A stretch of 64,000 nt of DNA. Source: Chaenocephalus aceratus (taxonomy: Eukaryota > Chordata > Actinopteri > Perciformes > Channichthyidae). The notes under the pieces were generated by a model. The model was not told where the DNA came from. It worked only from the letters and a program-made list of their open reading frames with translations, and searched no databases. Location: positions 1,673,482 through 1,737,481 of the forward strand of contig CM043798.1 of assembly GCA_023974075.1 (NCBI GenBank), given 5' to 3'. Below are positions 11,883 through 23,122 of this stretch, piece by piece; the stretch's first letter is position 1; each line of letters opens with the position of its first letter. The position numbers were made by a program, and so were the translations under genes.

Positions 11883-12430
11883 GGCTGTTTCTCAATCTCG
11901 AGGATACTGGCTTCCGAGCCAATATTTCAAGGATGCTACGTCATCGAGTGCCGCCGAAGGACTGTTCCAATCTCCAGCATACTTGGAATTCCACCGAGGC
12001 CGCGTCCTTGGTTTGGGGAGGAAATTTAGAGGCTGCACATGGTAGACTTCGCGTCCTTAAAATCCCCACAATGCTTTGCGCACGGACCAATTTCAAAAAC
12101 CCTTGCGGAGAATGGCTGAAACCGACGCAGCACACATTTAAATGTAAGTATGTAGTGGCGTAGAACATGTAAATAATATGTTACATCTGTTATCACCAAA
12201 AATGTGTTCCGTGAAAGTAAAGCAAGTTCATAATTAGATAGACATCGTGAGGGTATTTATCTTCGGTACAGTTTATGTTGAAACCGTTAGAGAGAGTGGC
12301 ACACTGTTAGCCTGTTCCATTCTCTTCGTTTTCTGAAGCCGTGGCTTGAAGCATACTTTCTTCGTTTCTGAAGGAAGTGACTTGGAAGTATGCGACTACA
12401 AGCCAGCATCCTCGCGATTGAGAAACACCC
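11883..12430. mobile_element. TIR element with GGCTGTTTCTCAATC termini
   Basis: The left end GGCTGTTTCTCAATCTCGAG and the right end (reverse complement GGGTGTTTCTCAATCGCGAG) form a roughly 31-bp imperfect TIR running into GGAT(A/G)CTGGCTT. About 548 bp, no transposase. A target duplication could not be fixed. The small frames at 11857-12168 lie across the TIR and have no domain. Confidence 0.62.
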
Positions 12431-12823
12431 AGTAGTAATTAAGAATTAGATTTTCACATACAACGGCAAACAAACAAATGCTTCCCTTCATGTGGATTTC
12501 TCAGCAGTATATCAGCACTGAAGTCATTTTACAAGATTTTCACACCAATTTATTTGTTCTGTTTGTGTGTGTACATTATTGTTATATCTCTCTCACGGGC
12601 TCCGCCCTCTACTGGACTCTATGGGCACTACTTTATCATGCAAGCATTCACCTACTGAGATTTCTATAAACGTAGCCGGCCCCGGGGCGGGCCCTACCTG
12701 AATGCGCGTGCATCTCACCGTATACAAGGAGGCCCCGTCTCCTGACTGTCCTCCCTTTCTCTTCAGCGAGCGGAGGTGAAAACACTGAGCAAGAGACGTG
12801 AAAAGAGAAATATAAAAGTGCAC

Positions 12824-12997
12824 CGGACCGGCCCAACATGCCCTGGCCTGTTCGCGGGGGCTGATCCGCACCGCCTGGGCTTCCAGTGCCTGGGGCCGGA
12901 CCACGGCGAAGACGCCCCTAAACCCGTCGCCGGCCTGCAATGCCTGCTGAATGATCCCTCGGCTAAGCTGCCGACGCTAGTGGGCATGCACAGATGA
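12824..12997 (+). pseudogene. DIRS Gag N-terminal remnant
   Basis: The frame contains CPGLFAGADPHRLGFQCLGP followed by DHGEDA. It resembles the motif near the start of animal DIRS ORF1 proteins (C-P-x-C, D-x-H-x-x-C-x-x-CLG-x-x-H). Several cysteines are changed. Gag would coat the element RNA. The frame ends at 12997, so this is a relic. Confidence 0.55.
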
Positions 12998-13343
12998 GTG
13001 ATAAACTGCAGGAAGTGCTATAAAAGCGCTATGCGGGTACAGGGGCATTTTGGCCGGCGTATTACTGTCAGGGAACACACTACGCCTAGAGTAAAGACTC
13101 CGATTAATGCAGTTTACCGTAGTGGTGAAGGGGACATTATGACGGTGCGTTCAGGGACCTCAGTAAAAAAATCGGCCCTTTCTGTGTCGACCCTCATGGG
13201 CAGAACTTCCCTTCACGTGGAGTTGTGCGGCGGAACGGGTCACCAGGGAGTACCACAGCTTCATAGCTGGGGCCCCACAGCTGAGGGCTTGTCCCTTAAC
13301 ACAATGTTATGGGGAATGGAAATCTCAGCTGTGTGTTAACAAA

Positions 13344-13910
13344 GTGGATGGACAGGACGCTCAAACGGGGTTATTCACTCCAGTTTTGCAGCATCCCGCC
13401 TTCAAAGGCATGCAAGAGGTAAATCTATCATCCCAGGAGGAGATTGGTTTCCTCTCAACAGAGATTCAGGCTCTGGTGCAGAAACAGGCTGTGTCTGTTG
13501 TGCACCCTCAGCACAGGGAAGAGGGTCTTTATTCCATACTTCCTGGTTATCAGGAAGACCTATTCTAGATCTCCGCAGCCTGAATCGGCACATTACCTGC
13601 AGGAATTTCCGCATGTTAACTATAAAACAGTTACTGGGGCTGGTGCAGCCAGGCGATTGGTTCACCACCATCGACCTGAAAGACGCGTCTTCATGTAGAA
13701 ATTGCTCCGGAGCACAGAAAGTGTCTGCGTTTTGCCTTCCAGGGGATAGCCTACGAGTACAACAGATTACCGTTCGGCTACTCCCTCTCCCCATGCACGG
13801 TTCAGTAAATGTGTGGCCACTGTGCTCCAGCCGCTACACGCCCATGGCATGAGTTTTCTTTTACCTGGACGACCTCATAGTCATGGGCCAGGTCCAGGGA
13901 AACAGGCAAT
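13344..13910 (+). pseudogene. DIRS reverse transcriptase remnant
   Basis: The frame starting at 13344 (HPAFKGMQEVNLSSQEEIGF) gives the region just before the RT fingers. A second frame around 13590-13710 gives RNFRMLTIKQLLGLVQPGDW and then TTIDLKDA, the first catalytic block with its aspartate. Further on, the catalytic YLDD-type motif is legible near 13858 in yet another frame. At least two frameshifts and stops separate these pieces, so no active enzyme is possible. The D-L-K-D-A context is typical of DIRS and related RTs. Confidence 0.75.
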
Positions 13911-14412
13911 GTTCTCCCTGTGCTCCTTAGGGACTCGGGAGAGGTGGTGCACAGTGAGCCCATACAGGGCTGGGGACTCTCCCCGTCTGCCTATGGGCGG
14001 ACGGGCGGGGAGAACCTCAGCACTGTTTTCCAAGCACACTTTTCGCGAGGTAAGCTCGTCGGAGTGTGCTCTGTCAGCCACAGCCCAGACTTCTCCACGG
14101 TTACAACCGAGGGAGAGGTGAGTGAGGTTACAGCGGCTGCTAACCAGAAAGCCGGTCAGGGGCAGTGAGGTGGAACAGTGTTGTTGGACGACAGCGTGTG
14201 TATACAGCGGGGCTCGGCCCACTGTACCCATAGAGTCCAGTAGAGGGCGGAGCCTGTGAGAGATATAACGAGGGGTTACGTATGGTAACCCTTGTTATAT
14301 AAGCACAGGCGGAGCCCTCTACTCGGGGCCCTGTCTGTCCTATACCGCTCGCTGAAGAGAGGTGTAGGATGACAGTCAGGAGGCGAGGCCTCCTTTATAC
14401 GGTGAGATGCGC

Positions 14413-15150
14413 AATGCTTACGAAATATGCTTTACGCAAATATGCTTTACGCAAATATGCTTTACGCAAATGTTTGTTTATTATCATTGGAACAATGACA
14501 AATATTCTCCTGAATATTCTCAACACAACAACCTGGAACCTCTCTCTCTCTTACACTCTCTCCCAACCCTGTGCACTTCTCTGCACTCAGCCAGTAGCTC
14601 AAACAGACAAGCCTGTTTACTGTTGTCGGTGGAAATGCCGCTCCTCTGTCTTCATAGCAGTCAAAGCATGAGACTGAAGTTCCCACTGTGGGTCAAAATA
14701 ATGCGCTGTGATGTGCAGTCGACACGTTGGATGCGATCCGAATGATCTAACGCAGCCCCTCGTCCCCCACAGTGTTAAGCTTCAGCCACTCATTTAGATA
14801 TCGCTGTTGTTGTCCAGGCGTCTCCCCGGCAAACTTTCAAACGAGGTCTGCCGCAAGCGAGCGGCAGGAGCGGGGCTGTCAGCATCAGCTGTGGGCTTGG
14901 ATTGCTGTTTAAAACACCATTTTTTGTATCCATATCTCTCGCTAGAATCTCCCACCATCCAACTAACAACAACACAACAACAACAACAACAACAACGTCA
15001 AGCCTTTGGGCCCTGAAACTACGGGGCGGGCCGAGGACAAATACACATGCGTTAATCGAACGTTAAAATAATTAGTGGCGTTAAAAAACAATTGCGTTAA
15101 TGATATTAACAATAACGCGTTATTAACGCATTTATTGCCTTCATTTGGGC
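14413..15150 (+). mobile_element. hAT element fragment (AATCG-palindrome family), 5'-truncated
   Basis: Sections 14475-15080 match 62020-62615 almost base for base (for example ACAAATATTCTCCTGAATATT and the (CAA)n tract at 14968-14996). The 5' terminus seen at 61848 is missing; the join to the DIRS right arm falls at about 14412. The 3' end, with GTTAAT-rich sequence, has diverged. No transposase. Confidence 0.72.
14426..14470. repeat. 15-bp tandem repeat, three copies
   Basis: TATGCTTTACGCAAA is repeated exactly three times at the DIRS/hAT junction. The element copy at 62.0 kb shows only a single diverged version there. Confidence 0.9.
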
Positions 15151-15312
15151 TGTGATATAATTCACCGACCATAACATTGAGAATGGTAATGACTCAAAGG
15201 TCAGAGGCAGGAGTCATGCTGGAGGTTCCATTTTCTTTCTAATACCCAGAGAAATTATAATATTATCGATCTCCTGCATCGCATGACTTTGAAAAGTAAT
15301 TACTAGGTCATG

Positions 15313-15625
15313 TATGATGAAATGTTCCTCCCCAAGGGATGATTTTATTACCACAATATAACATCCTCTCTCCACCCTTAACGAACTACAAGGTAGTCGA
15401 TACAGAATGCAAGTTGTTTGTATAGAAAGAGGATTGGCCGTTTCAATGACAGGACCAATGTATTCATAGCAGCTATAAAAGGTAGACAGTGAAGGGGGCT
15501 GGAAACAGAAGCATTCTATTCAGGAGCTCACACACACCATATTATTTCACTTAATGCTGATTTGTTTGTCTCTCACTTTGCTCCCACCTCTTTATCCCTT
15601 GAAAAATAAAGCTGTTTATTATATG
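15313..15625 (+). promoter_or_regulatory. LTR-like promoter/polyadenylation stretch
   Basis: An inverted CCAAT (ATTGG, 15433), a CCAAT (15453) and TATAAAAGG (15474) are followed about 130 bp later by AATAAAGCTG (15606). This U3-R order and spacing resemble a solo LTR. No primer-binding site, paired LTR or coding region is present, and I could not fix TG...CA ends with a target duplication. It could also be a stand-alone TATA promoter or chance. Confidence 0.3.
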
Positions 15626-15663
15626 GCTGCCTTCAGAGAGAAGGGGCCACAGCAGCCTGCTGG

Positions 15664-15832
15664 GTGCTAGGACCTCTGAGGGAGGCTGTGAGAGAGAGGA
15701 GGTACAGAGGTGGGAAATGGGAGAGAGGACAAGATGGGGAGATACAAGATGGAAAGGAGGAGAAAGAAAAATAGCGATGAGAGAATGAAAAGAGAAAGTG
15801 GGACAGAGCGGGGCAGGAGAGCGGGAGAGTTA
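15664..15832. repeat. Purine-rich (GA) tract
   Basis: About 170 bp on the plus strand are mostly G and A with irregular GAGAG, GGAGG and AAAGA units. The minus-strand Ser/Pro/Phe-rich frame across it reflects the composition. Confidence 0.75.
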
Positions 15833-16930
15833 TGATTACTATGCTCCGTTGCTGTTTCTCGTGGCTCCTCTTCCTCACAGCCCGGAGCGACAGGCTCAGA
15901 TTTGGGCTGCCAACCAAAAGGTGAATATCAGCATTCCTTTGAGCCTGCCTGCCTCCTTCCCCATAACCAGACTTCACACGTGCTGCTTCTATCAACTGAG
16001 TCCGTGTGTGCTGCTCTTTGAAGTGAAACTACGTGAAGCTTTCATGCACTTTTTAATTCTTTTTTGCAGGTTATGGCAGTGGAATTAATTGTCAGTTAGT
16101 ACACGGTCCTAGAAAGCCAATTCAGCTGATTAGCATACTGACCACCTCACTTTGGGCATACACAGTGTGCAAATGAAAGATATAAACACATTTTTGAGGG
16201 AAGCTCAGCTCCCAATTTTAAACATTATCATAATTTAGTAAAATGCCAAATGTGAAAGTAGAAGCCCATATCCCACGCCACTGGTTTGAATCGACATTTA
16301 GAAATGACCACCTTGCTTTCTTACTAACACATTGAAGCTTTCTATTTTTCGACCTTGAGCTTTACGGGAGCCCTTTGACCTCCATTTATACTCTCAAAGC
16401 ATTGATTGAGCATTGAGATTATGTTTATGTTATGTTTTGACTCCCAACACTTTGTTAAGGTTAGGGAAATATCCTTGTATTGGTTATTATTCAATAATTA
16501 GAAGTGACTTGTTATTGTTTACCTTCATTTTTTACCGACGATGCCATCCGGTCCTGCAGTTTGTTGCCCAACAACCAACAAGATTACTTCCAACTTGTGT
16601 GCATACAATATGATGTATTAAGTAGTAACTACATTTCCAGTACAGATATACATTCCAACATATTTCCATCCATCCATTATATAACAGTTGGCTTTATAAA
16701 CATATAACGGATCAGATCCTGAAGAAAATGTAGAGAAATTCATCCTTCATGTTGCTGTAGAGATTTTATTTTAGGAGCACGCTGAAACAGGATATACAAC
16801 TTTTTCAACACTTTCCTTCTTGAAGTGGACTGTACTTTTCCAGGCTTTTGGACCACTCAAAGCTTTTACATCATAATTCAGCATTCACAGAATTACACAC
16901 ACATTCATACTGGTGGCAAGCAGCCACCTG
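15833..16930. other. Non-coding gap
   Basis: No gene or element end is recognised. Sequence is AT-rich from 16090 to 16760. Small frames show no domain. Confidence 0.4.
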
Positions 16931-17525
16931 AGGCCTGTACTACGAAGCTGGTTCAACCTAACCTGGATATGTTTGAGTTAGCCGGTTGGCCTAATCCAAA
17001 ACATACGCACTCTCGCTAAACGGTCCTACGACACGGGTTATCAAGTGGATCGCTCAAGCCAGCCGTGTCCTATCTAGCTAGGTGCGCGTTCACATGCAAG
17101 GGGTGGTATCTGGAGCATTCGACCAATCACAAACATGGAGAAGCGTACTGACAGCGCAGCGTCATACTTCCTGAATGAAAAGTCAACTTTAATATTAGAC
17201 ATATGAAGAAGTTAAACTTTAAATATCCATGACCATAATGTTCACGTTCACACAGTCAGTTGATTTTTGCCGGCCGTCTTTCCTGCAACGGCAGTTTTTC
17301 TGTATTTCCTTTCTCCTGTAATATGATTTGATCGCTTTAAGCTCTGCACACTGAGCTCTGATTGGTCAGCAGGCAGTGCTTACACTGAGTTGATCTCTTA
17401 GCCTGGAACCTAGCCGCTCAGCATAAGTTACCATGGAGATCTAGCCCGCTAAAAAGAGAACCAGTGTCGTAGGACCGGAAACCCAGAGTTTTCCCTGAAG
17501 TTAGCCGGCTTCGTAGTACAGGCCT
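16931..17525. mobile_element. Harbinger/ISL2EU-like MITE (AGGCCTGTACTACGAAG termini)
   Basis: The left end AGGCCTGTACTACGAAGC and the right end GCTTCGTAGTACAGGCCT are perfect inverted repeats, flanked by CTG on both sides (16928-16930, 17526-17528). A second inverted pair lies inside (TCCTACGACAC near 17023 and GTGTCGTAGGACC near 17465). 595 bp, no transposase. The superfamily is from resemblance of the ends; a CTG duplication differs from the usual TWA of PIF/Harbinger. Confidence 0.7.
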
Positions 17526-17830
17526 CTGGTCAGGGGAGATTAACACTCACACACACTCACACACCACTGGTCATGCCATCAGGAGAAATGTGGGTTCAGT
17601 CCCCTGCCCAGTTCTTCACATGTAGCCTGCAGGATCTGGGGATCGGACCACCGGCCTTTCTGATTGGTAGAAGGTCAGTGGGTGTGGGCCACTGCTTTTT
17701 AACCCCTCCTCTCTGATGGTGCTGGTGTTTTACCTCATGTTCAGCTTCCTGAAGCAGATGCATGGTTGGGTGATTTACGCTCTTTTAATCCTTGCAGCTA
17801 GAAACTGTTTTAACCTCCATTTGTGGAAAT

Positions 17831-18560
17831 CAGTGGCGTCGCCTGGCCTGTAGCCCCGGATAATTCTCCCTCAATAATATAATACATTAACCGTGCTTTA
17901 CGTGAACCTCATCATGACACAAGAGAGGACGGCAGGACTGTGTTCAGTGAATGCAACAGAGGCAAGACACCAGACTCAGGTGAGCTAAGGACTCTCTGAG
18001 TGTTTAGATAGTTCACTTTAGTCTAAGTTATCTCAGTGGGTCTCAAACGGTTTGGTCACAAATTATTCAAAAGATTATTTCCGCGGCACACCTTCATATG
18101 ATCACATTATATTTATAAAACAAATAAGAGAATAAAGGAAAAATAGTTATGAAATACTATATGGCAGTAAAACAAGAATACAGTTTGAGTGATTTGTAAA
18201 ATATCCATAAAGAAAAAGTAAATCTGTTTACAGTTCTGTTTCATATCGTGTTGAGATGTATCCATAGATCTCTCATGTTGCTATCAAAGTGCACCAGATT
18301 GATGCTTTTACCTTCAATATTTAAAAAAATATCTTCCCGGGGGAGCATGCCCCCAGACCCCCCTAGAGGAGCTGAGGTCCGCCCGCACTTTACCCCTGCC
18401 TATATGCCGTGAGCTGATTATCAAGCCTTCATTGTAACAGTCGCGGGTGTACTGTGTGCGCGTGTGGGAAGTGTTGCAGTAAGAAATTCCACTGTAGCGT
18501 CGTGGCCGTCGCCATTGTGGGCTGAGCCCCGAATGTTTTCAGGTCCAGGCGACGCCCCTG
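17831..18560. mobile_element. hAT-type element with CAGTGGCGTCGCC termini and perfect 8-bp TSD
   Basis: The left end CAGTGGCGTCGCCTGG and the right end CCAGGCGACGCCCCTG are inverted, flanked by GTGGAAAT on both sides (17823-17830, 18561-18568). An 8-bp duplication with CAG-type ends indicates hAT. 730 bp. Section 17986-18371 carries the shared core, including TCTCAGTGGGTCTCAAACGG and the near-palindromic CCCGGGGGAGCATGCCCCC. No transposase. Confidence 0.85.
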
Positions 18561-18567
18561 GTGGAAA

Positions 18568-18727
18568 TTCACTGAAAAAACTGAAACGTTGACTTTTCAC
18601 ATTTCACACAACTGTATTAGGTTAGTTGAAAGCAATACTATTAAGTTGAAATTATAAATATTAGATCCAACTTAATATTATTGCTTCCTATTGTTGCATT
18701 AAAGTCATGTTTCCGTTTTGTCAGTAA
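18568..18727. mobile_element. Small MITE (CACTGAAAAAACTG termini)
   Basis: The left end TTCACTGAAAAAACTGAAAC and the right end (reverse complement TTACTGACAAAACGGAAAC) form an imperfect TIR of about 27 bp. It carries TTAGTTGAAAGCAATA and CAACTTAATATTATT. A related copy lies at 48365-48564. About 160 bp; possibly mariner-like with a TA target. It directly abuts the hAT at 17831-18560, which therefore inserted at its edge. Confidence 0.6.
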
Positions 18728-21188
18728 GGTGATATGTTTGTGTTCTGTAAATCAATCTCCCGTTGTGCCATAAATCAATGTCAGATTCATTCTGAAATCT
18801 GTCTTGAGGTAAGAGTCTTTAGTAATGGCATGGTCTTGATACCTATACAAATGAACATGGTAAAACATATTGGCATTGTTATTTTATCATAGATTGATCC
18901 TTTTATTATCACTGAGCTGCACAAGGAGACGGCTTATCTTGATCTAGAAAAAACATAATCATTTAAGCCCTTTAAAGGAAGTGCAAGTACCAGAGGGCTG
19001 TTCCTGTAGGCAATAAGTACTTCTGTATCGAGAGGATGGGGTTGAAGATAACAAAGTGATAATATAACTATGCAGTTACCTTCCTGACCCTTACTGCCAT
19101 CTGAGCATGAGCACTACCACTCATGTTCATCACACACGCGCTGTTTGATAAACACTCATGATGCTAAGGTGTGTGTTGTTCTGCCTCTTGAACATCTACG
19201 CTCTGCTTCTCCTACACACTATCTCTGTGTATTATGCGCTGACATCCCCAGAGAATTCCACATTTCCACTGGAAAACTCTGTTCTTCACCGTTAATTACA
19301 GGAGGCCAATGTTTTATCTCGTCCATAATTACAATTCAGAAAACAATTACATATCATCCAGGCAGCATGATTACCTCCTGTCACTCCAGCCTTCCGTGCC
19401 ATCATTTCATATTTTGCTCAATGATCACTCAGAGTATTCATAAAGGCAAAAGGGTCTCCCACTCACTGTGTGTCTCCTCGTCATCAGCCACTCTGCTTGT
19501 TGGGGTGATAAATGCTCGGTGGAGGGAGGCACTCTAGGCTGACAACATGCCATTAAGCCATCCACAGCCCCCTCTTACGGACGCAGGTGATTAATGTCTT
19601 CTCCTTCTTCCCATTTAGCCCTTCAACAATGAACCTGAATTAACACGCTTCTGGTGATGAGAGCTGCAAACACGGCACTCTGTGTGAAGAACAACACACT
19701 AAACATGTTCAAGACCATATCGTTTTAAGACTGAAAGGCTTGAAAGGGGGACAATCAAAGATGGTAGCCTATTCTTTTTGTACATGCCGACAGTTCTCAA
19801 TGTTGCTTTAAACTGCATTGATTGGGCAGATTTTGTATTTTAATACAGTTTTTTTTTTAGGGGGAGACTTAAGATACCACGCCAGTTGTGGTGCGGGTCA
19901 ATATTTCAGTTTTTTCAGTGTACTGTCTGCATATTTAGACAGTAATTCATTTGTACTACTTAATCTGTATATGGGATTGAAACAACCTTGGGCCATATTA
20001 CCTGAGAGAGGCTTCAGCTGAACTGTGAAGAACTGAGGACATGACAAAGCACGGGGCCCTGTCAGTGTGTTCGTTGCTGGGTATTCAGAGGTTAATATCA
20101 TGCATAACGCAGGTGCACATTTACATTTCATACACAAATTACCCTTCTATTGTATGATGTCAGGGAACAAGGTTTCGCATACTGTGACATTTGAGGTTTC
20201 TACCTCCATCATTTTTCAATTTTGGCAGCACCTTGATGCTGCTGTCAGGATGTTTGGAAATGCAAAATGTGTTGAATGTCATGCCAAGCATTAAATTGGA
20301 TTACATTTGTCCAACAGGTGTAGGTTAGATATTACGGTTCCACTGCTCAAAGGATTCCCTCTGAGAGATGATTGCTGCTGCTCGGCAGTATTGTCTTATC
20401 ACAGCTCGGTGGTGGTTTGACACTGCGACCTACGCTGTGAAAAACAAACTTAGTCAAGAAAATAAAGTTTGCCCTAGTAACGAAACAACACGAAGTTTCG
20501 AAAGCTGCTTTAACAAAATGTCTTCAATGTCGGGTATAATTTAATAAATGGAATGGCAAAAGTCGACTTGTTTAGATAACATTTGATGAGTTCATCATTT
20601 ATTGAATCAATGTGTATAACGCTACATGCTGCTTTTATGACAAAATGAAGTCCTCATCAGTTCAATAAGACATTCATTTGATGAACCTCATTCTGACATC
20701 TTAAAATGCCACCAAAGATTGTTTTAAATATTGTTAATTATCAATCTATCTGCTTATTATTTTTCTTAACACATTACTTATTAGGTCAATACAAAAATTC
20801 TAAATAGTGAATGTTTTTAAATCATATATTTAGCTTGAAAAGTAACTTGAATCATTATTAGATGGTTCAACATTCAATTTCTGACAGTTGAATGATTTGT
20901 TATTCACTAATTGTTTCAGCTCTACTGAAATCCATAACTTTAGGATGTCCTCTGCAGTCACATTTTGTAATTATATTCTATATAATATTATGCTATTTGC
21001 ACCAGGGTTGGTACACTTTAGATCGGTTTTGAATGTTTAGATACTGTATGAACGGAAATGTCCTTCTTTGTAATAACTTTATTCCGTTGTGGAGCTGCAT
21101 CCAATTGAAAGGCCAGGACTATATTTGACTGCATAGACCGATTATCCAAACATAATCTGGGATATTCAATGACTGAACACATTTCTAC
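18728..21188. other. 2.4 kb of unique-looking non-coding DNA
   Basis: No element ends and no domain-bearing frames. It is AT-rich, especially at 20460-21000. The candidate conserved block at 19270-19560 is listed separately. Confidence 0.4.
19270..19560. promoter_or_regulatory. Candidate conserved non-coding element (TAATTAC cluster)
   Basis: Within about 110 bp there are four homeodomain-type sites: GTTAATTACAGG (19291), CATAATTACAATTC (19324), ACAATTACATATC (19344) and ATGATTACC (19367). Moderate GC, no repeats, and open frames on the plus strand are typical of conserved enhancers. This is inference from motif density only; no alignment was possible. Confidence 0.25.
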
Positions 21189-22228
21189 TAGGGGTGTAAC
21201 GGTATTCGTCCCGTACCGTCGCGGTTCGGACGTCACGGTTCGGACGTCACGGTTCGGCACATGCAGTCACACGGCGAATACGCCTTGTTTTACGAGTGGG
21301 AAAACAGTCTGTCACTCAGGGCAGTATTACACTATATATAATCCAGGGGGCGGTATTGCGTCTAAAAGCCAGCCGCCCGTAAATAACAAATGAAGAACAA
21401 GAACAAAACACAACAAAACGAACACAATACATGAAGAAGAACAGTTAGCAGCTACGGCGAGTTCACACAACACTCAGGAGCTAGAAGACCCACCTGCTTC
21501 TTTTAAATCAGCTGTGTGGGAACATGGCGGGTTCCCTGTGGACTACAACAATGATGGGGTGCGAGTTGTGGATCGGACGAGGACGGTGGATCGGACGAGG
21601 ACGGTGTGTCGGCGTTGTTCGACAGCGGTGCGGTATGCTAGTGTTAACACGTCAAACATGCTCAGTCACATCCGAGTCAGTCTCAGTCCCCAGCGAGAGG
21701 GTTTTCTCGACGGCAGGTGACATAGTTACCGCCAACAGATCTGCCCTCACTGACAATGTAGACTAACTCATCTTTCTGAAGAACAACTTGAAAATAGAGT
21801 AAAGCTTGAGCACCTTTATTTAGGCATAATGGCCTCACACACTCACAAGGTAATTACACATGTTAGGCATTGCTCCTAAAGGTACAGATTATATTTTCTT
21901 ATTATTTATTTTAATATGTTCAAGACATTAAAAAAGAATGCAGCTTATTTAACCTTTTTGTTTATTATAAATAATATGGCCATCTGAGTGTGTGTGTTAC
22001 TGTTTGTGTTTGTTTTTAACTGTGTAATACAGTTAATGATTCCAAATGTTAGAGTTCCTTATTTTCATACCAAAACTTGCACTACTGTTACAAATAAATA
22101 ACAAAACAAAAATCATGCATTTGGGACTTTTCTTTGCTTTTCCTTGTTGTACCGAACCCGTACCGAACCGTGACCCCCAAACCGAGGTACGAACCGAACC
22201 GTGACTTCTGTGAACCGTTACACCCCTA
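21189..22228 (+). mobile_element. hAT transposon, internally deleted (TAGGGGTGTAACGGT termini)
   Basis: The left end TAGGGGTGTAACGGTA and the right end ACCGTTACACCCCTA are inverted, with subterminal CGGTTCGGACGTCA repeats mirrored as GAACCGAACCGTGAC. The 1040-bp element keeps the first and last parts of its transposase gene. No matching 8-bp duplication is visible (ATTTCTAC versus CTTTGTGT), so the flanks have changed or the copy has rearranged. Confidence 0.82.
21514..21766 (+). pseudogene. hAT transposase remnant: BED zinc finger joined to hATC tail
   Basis: The frame from 21514 gives WEHGGFPVDYNNDGVRVVD, a duplicated DRTRTV and then CRRCSTAVRYA...NTSNMLSHIR. These are the two cysteines and first histidine of a BED finger, which binds the transposon ends. 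After a deletion, the frame at about 21687 reads SERVFSTAGDIVTANRSAL, the signature of the hAT C-terminal dimerisation domain. The two halves are in different frames, and the RNase-H-like catalytic core (DDE) is gone, so this cannot transpose. Confidence 0.85.
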
Positions 22229-23122
22229 CTTTGTGTAAATAGACACATAATAATTCATATGTTTCAAGTAAATTACGAAGGCCTCTGCATGCCTGTTTAA
22301 CAAATACTAAAAACACCCAGAATACGTCTAGTAGGTTTATGAGTTCAACATGTAACAACCGATGGTATTGTATTAACATGCACATAGAGTCAAAAGAGTG
22401 TTAATTAATCATCCCCAGCAGTCTGAAAAAAGGTAGGAAACACGAGGTGGAAGTTTAGTTCATTTGTTTAAAAAACTGAAATCACAATGTATATTTTAGA
22501 AAAAGTCTTGAGTGTATCACGGGAACATGGGAGTCATGCAAGTTCACAGAGACCCATCCGTGGAAGAAAAACGATTGTGTTAAAAATAAGATATTTAGAT
22601 TTAAAATAAACTAGAAAATCAGTTCTGTAATTGTGCCCAAATCAGCCAGTTCAGGACTTAACCCCTGGGCCCTTCATACATTAAACAATCCAAACTGGTA
22701 AAACCAGTCATTGTTATTGTAACCAATGGTAGGAGATTCACCCTGCAATCTAGCGAGCTAAAGCTAATGCTAGTTCTCAAGATTGGCTTCTGTCCTGCAT
22801 CAGCTTCGCTCTGTGCTCAAGCAGCTCCTGGATCTGCCCTCTCACCAAGCTGTCTTCATGGAAGGCATCACCCCCCGGGTGAAATGATAGTTAATAGCTA
22901 ATATAATTGAAAAATAGGGAGAACAACATTTTCAGTAGTTTAACGGTTAGATATTGCAAATCCCTGACTATACACTCAACTCAGTATTTACATTCTTTAA
23001 TCAAAAGGAAATCAATAATGTCTTTAAAAACTACAACTCCCTATATGTCAGCTGTGCACCGTGATGCAAAGCTGATACATTTGATAATATATGAAAGTCA
23101 GCCCAATTAGTATTGATACTAA
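22229..23122. other. Non-coding gap
   Basis: No element ends, domains or RNA genes recognised. AT-rich with short frames only. Confidence 0.4.

Larger units (their letters stand above)
12576..14412 (+). mobile_element. DIRS-type retrotransposon, deleted and 3'-truncated (copy 2)
   Basis: The left arm at about 12588-12775 matches copy 1, including the TATA-like TATACAAGG. A Gag fragment (12824-12997), a diverged central region and an RT fragment (13344-13910) follow. At about 13916 the sequence joins the 3' internal region shared with copy 1, then the internal complementary region (14270-14325) and the start of the right arm, which stops at about 14412 against a hAT fragment. The recombinase and most of RNase H are missing. 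Confidence 0.78.
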
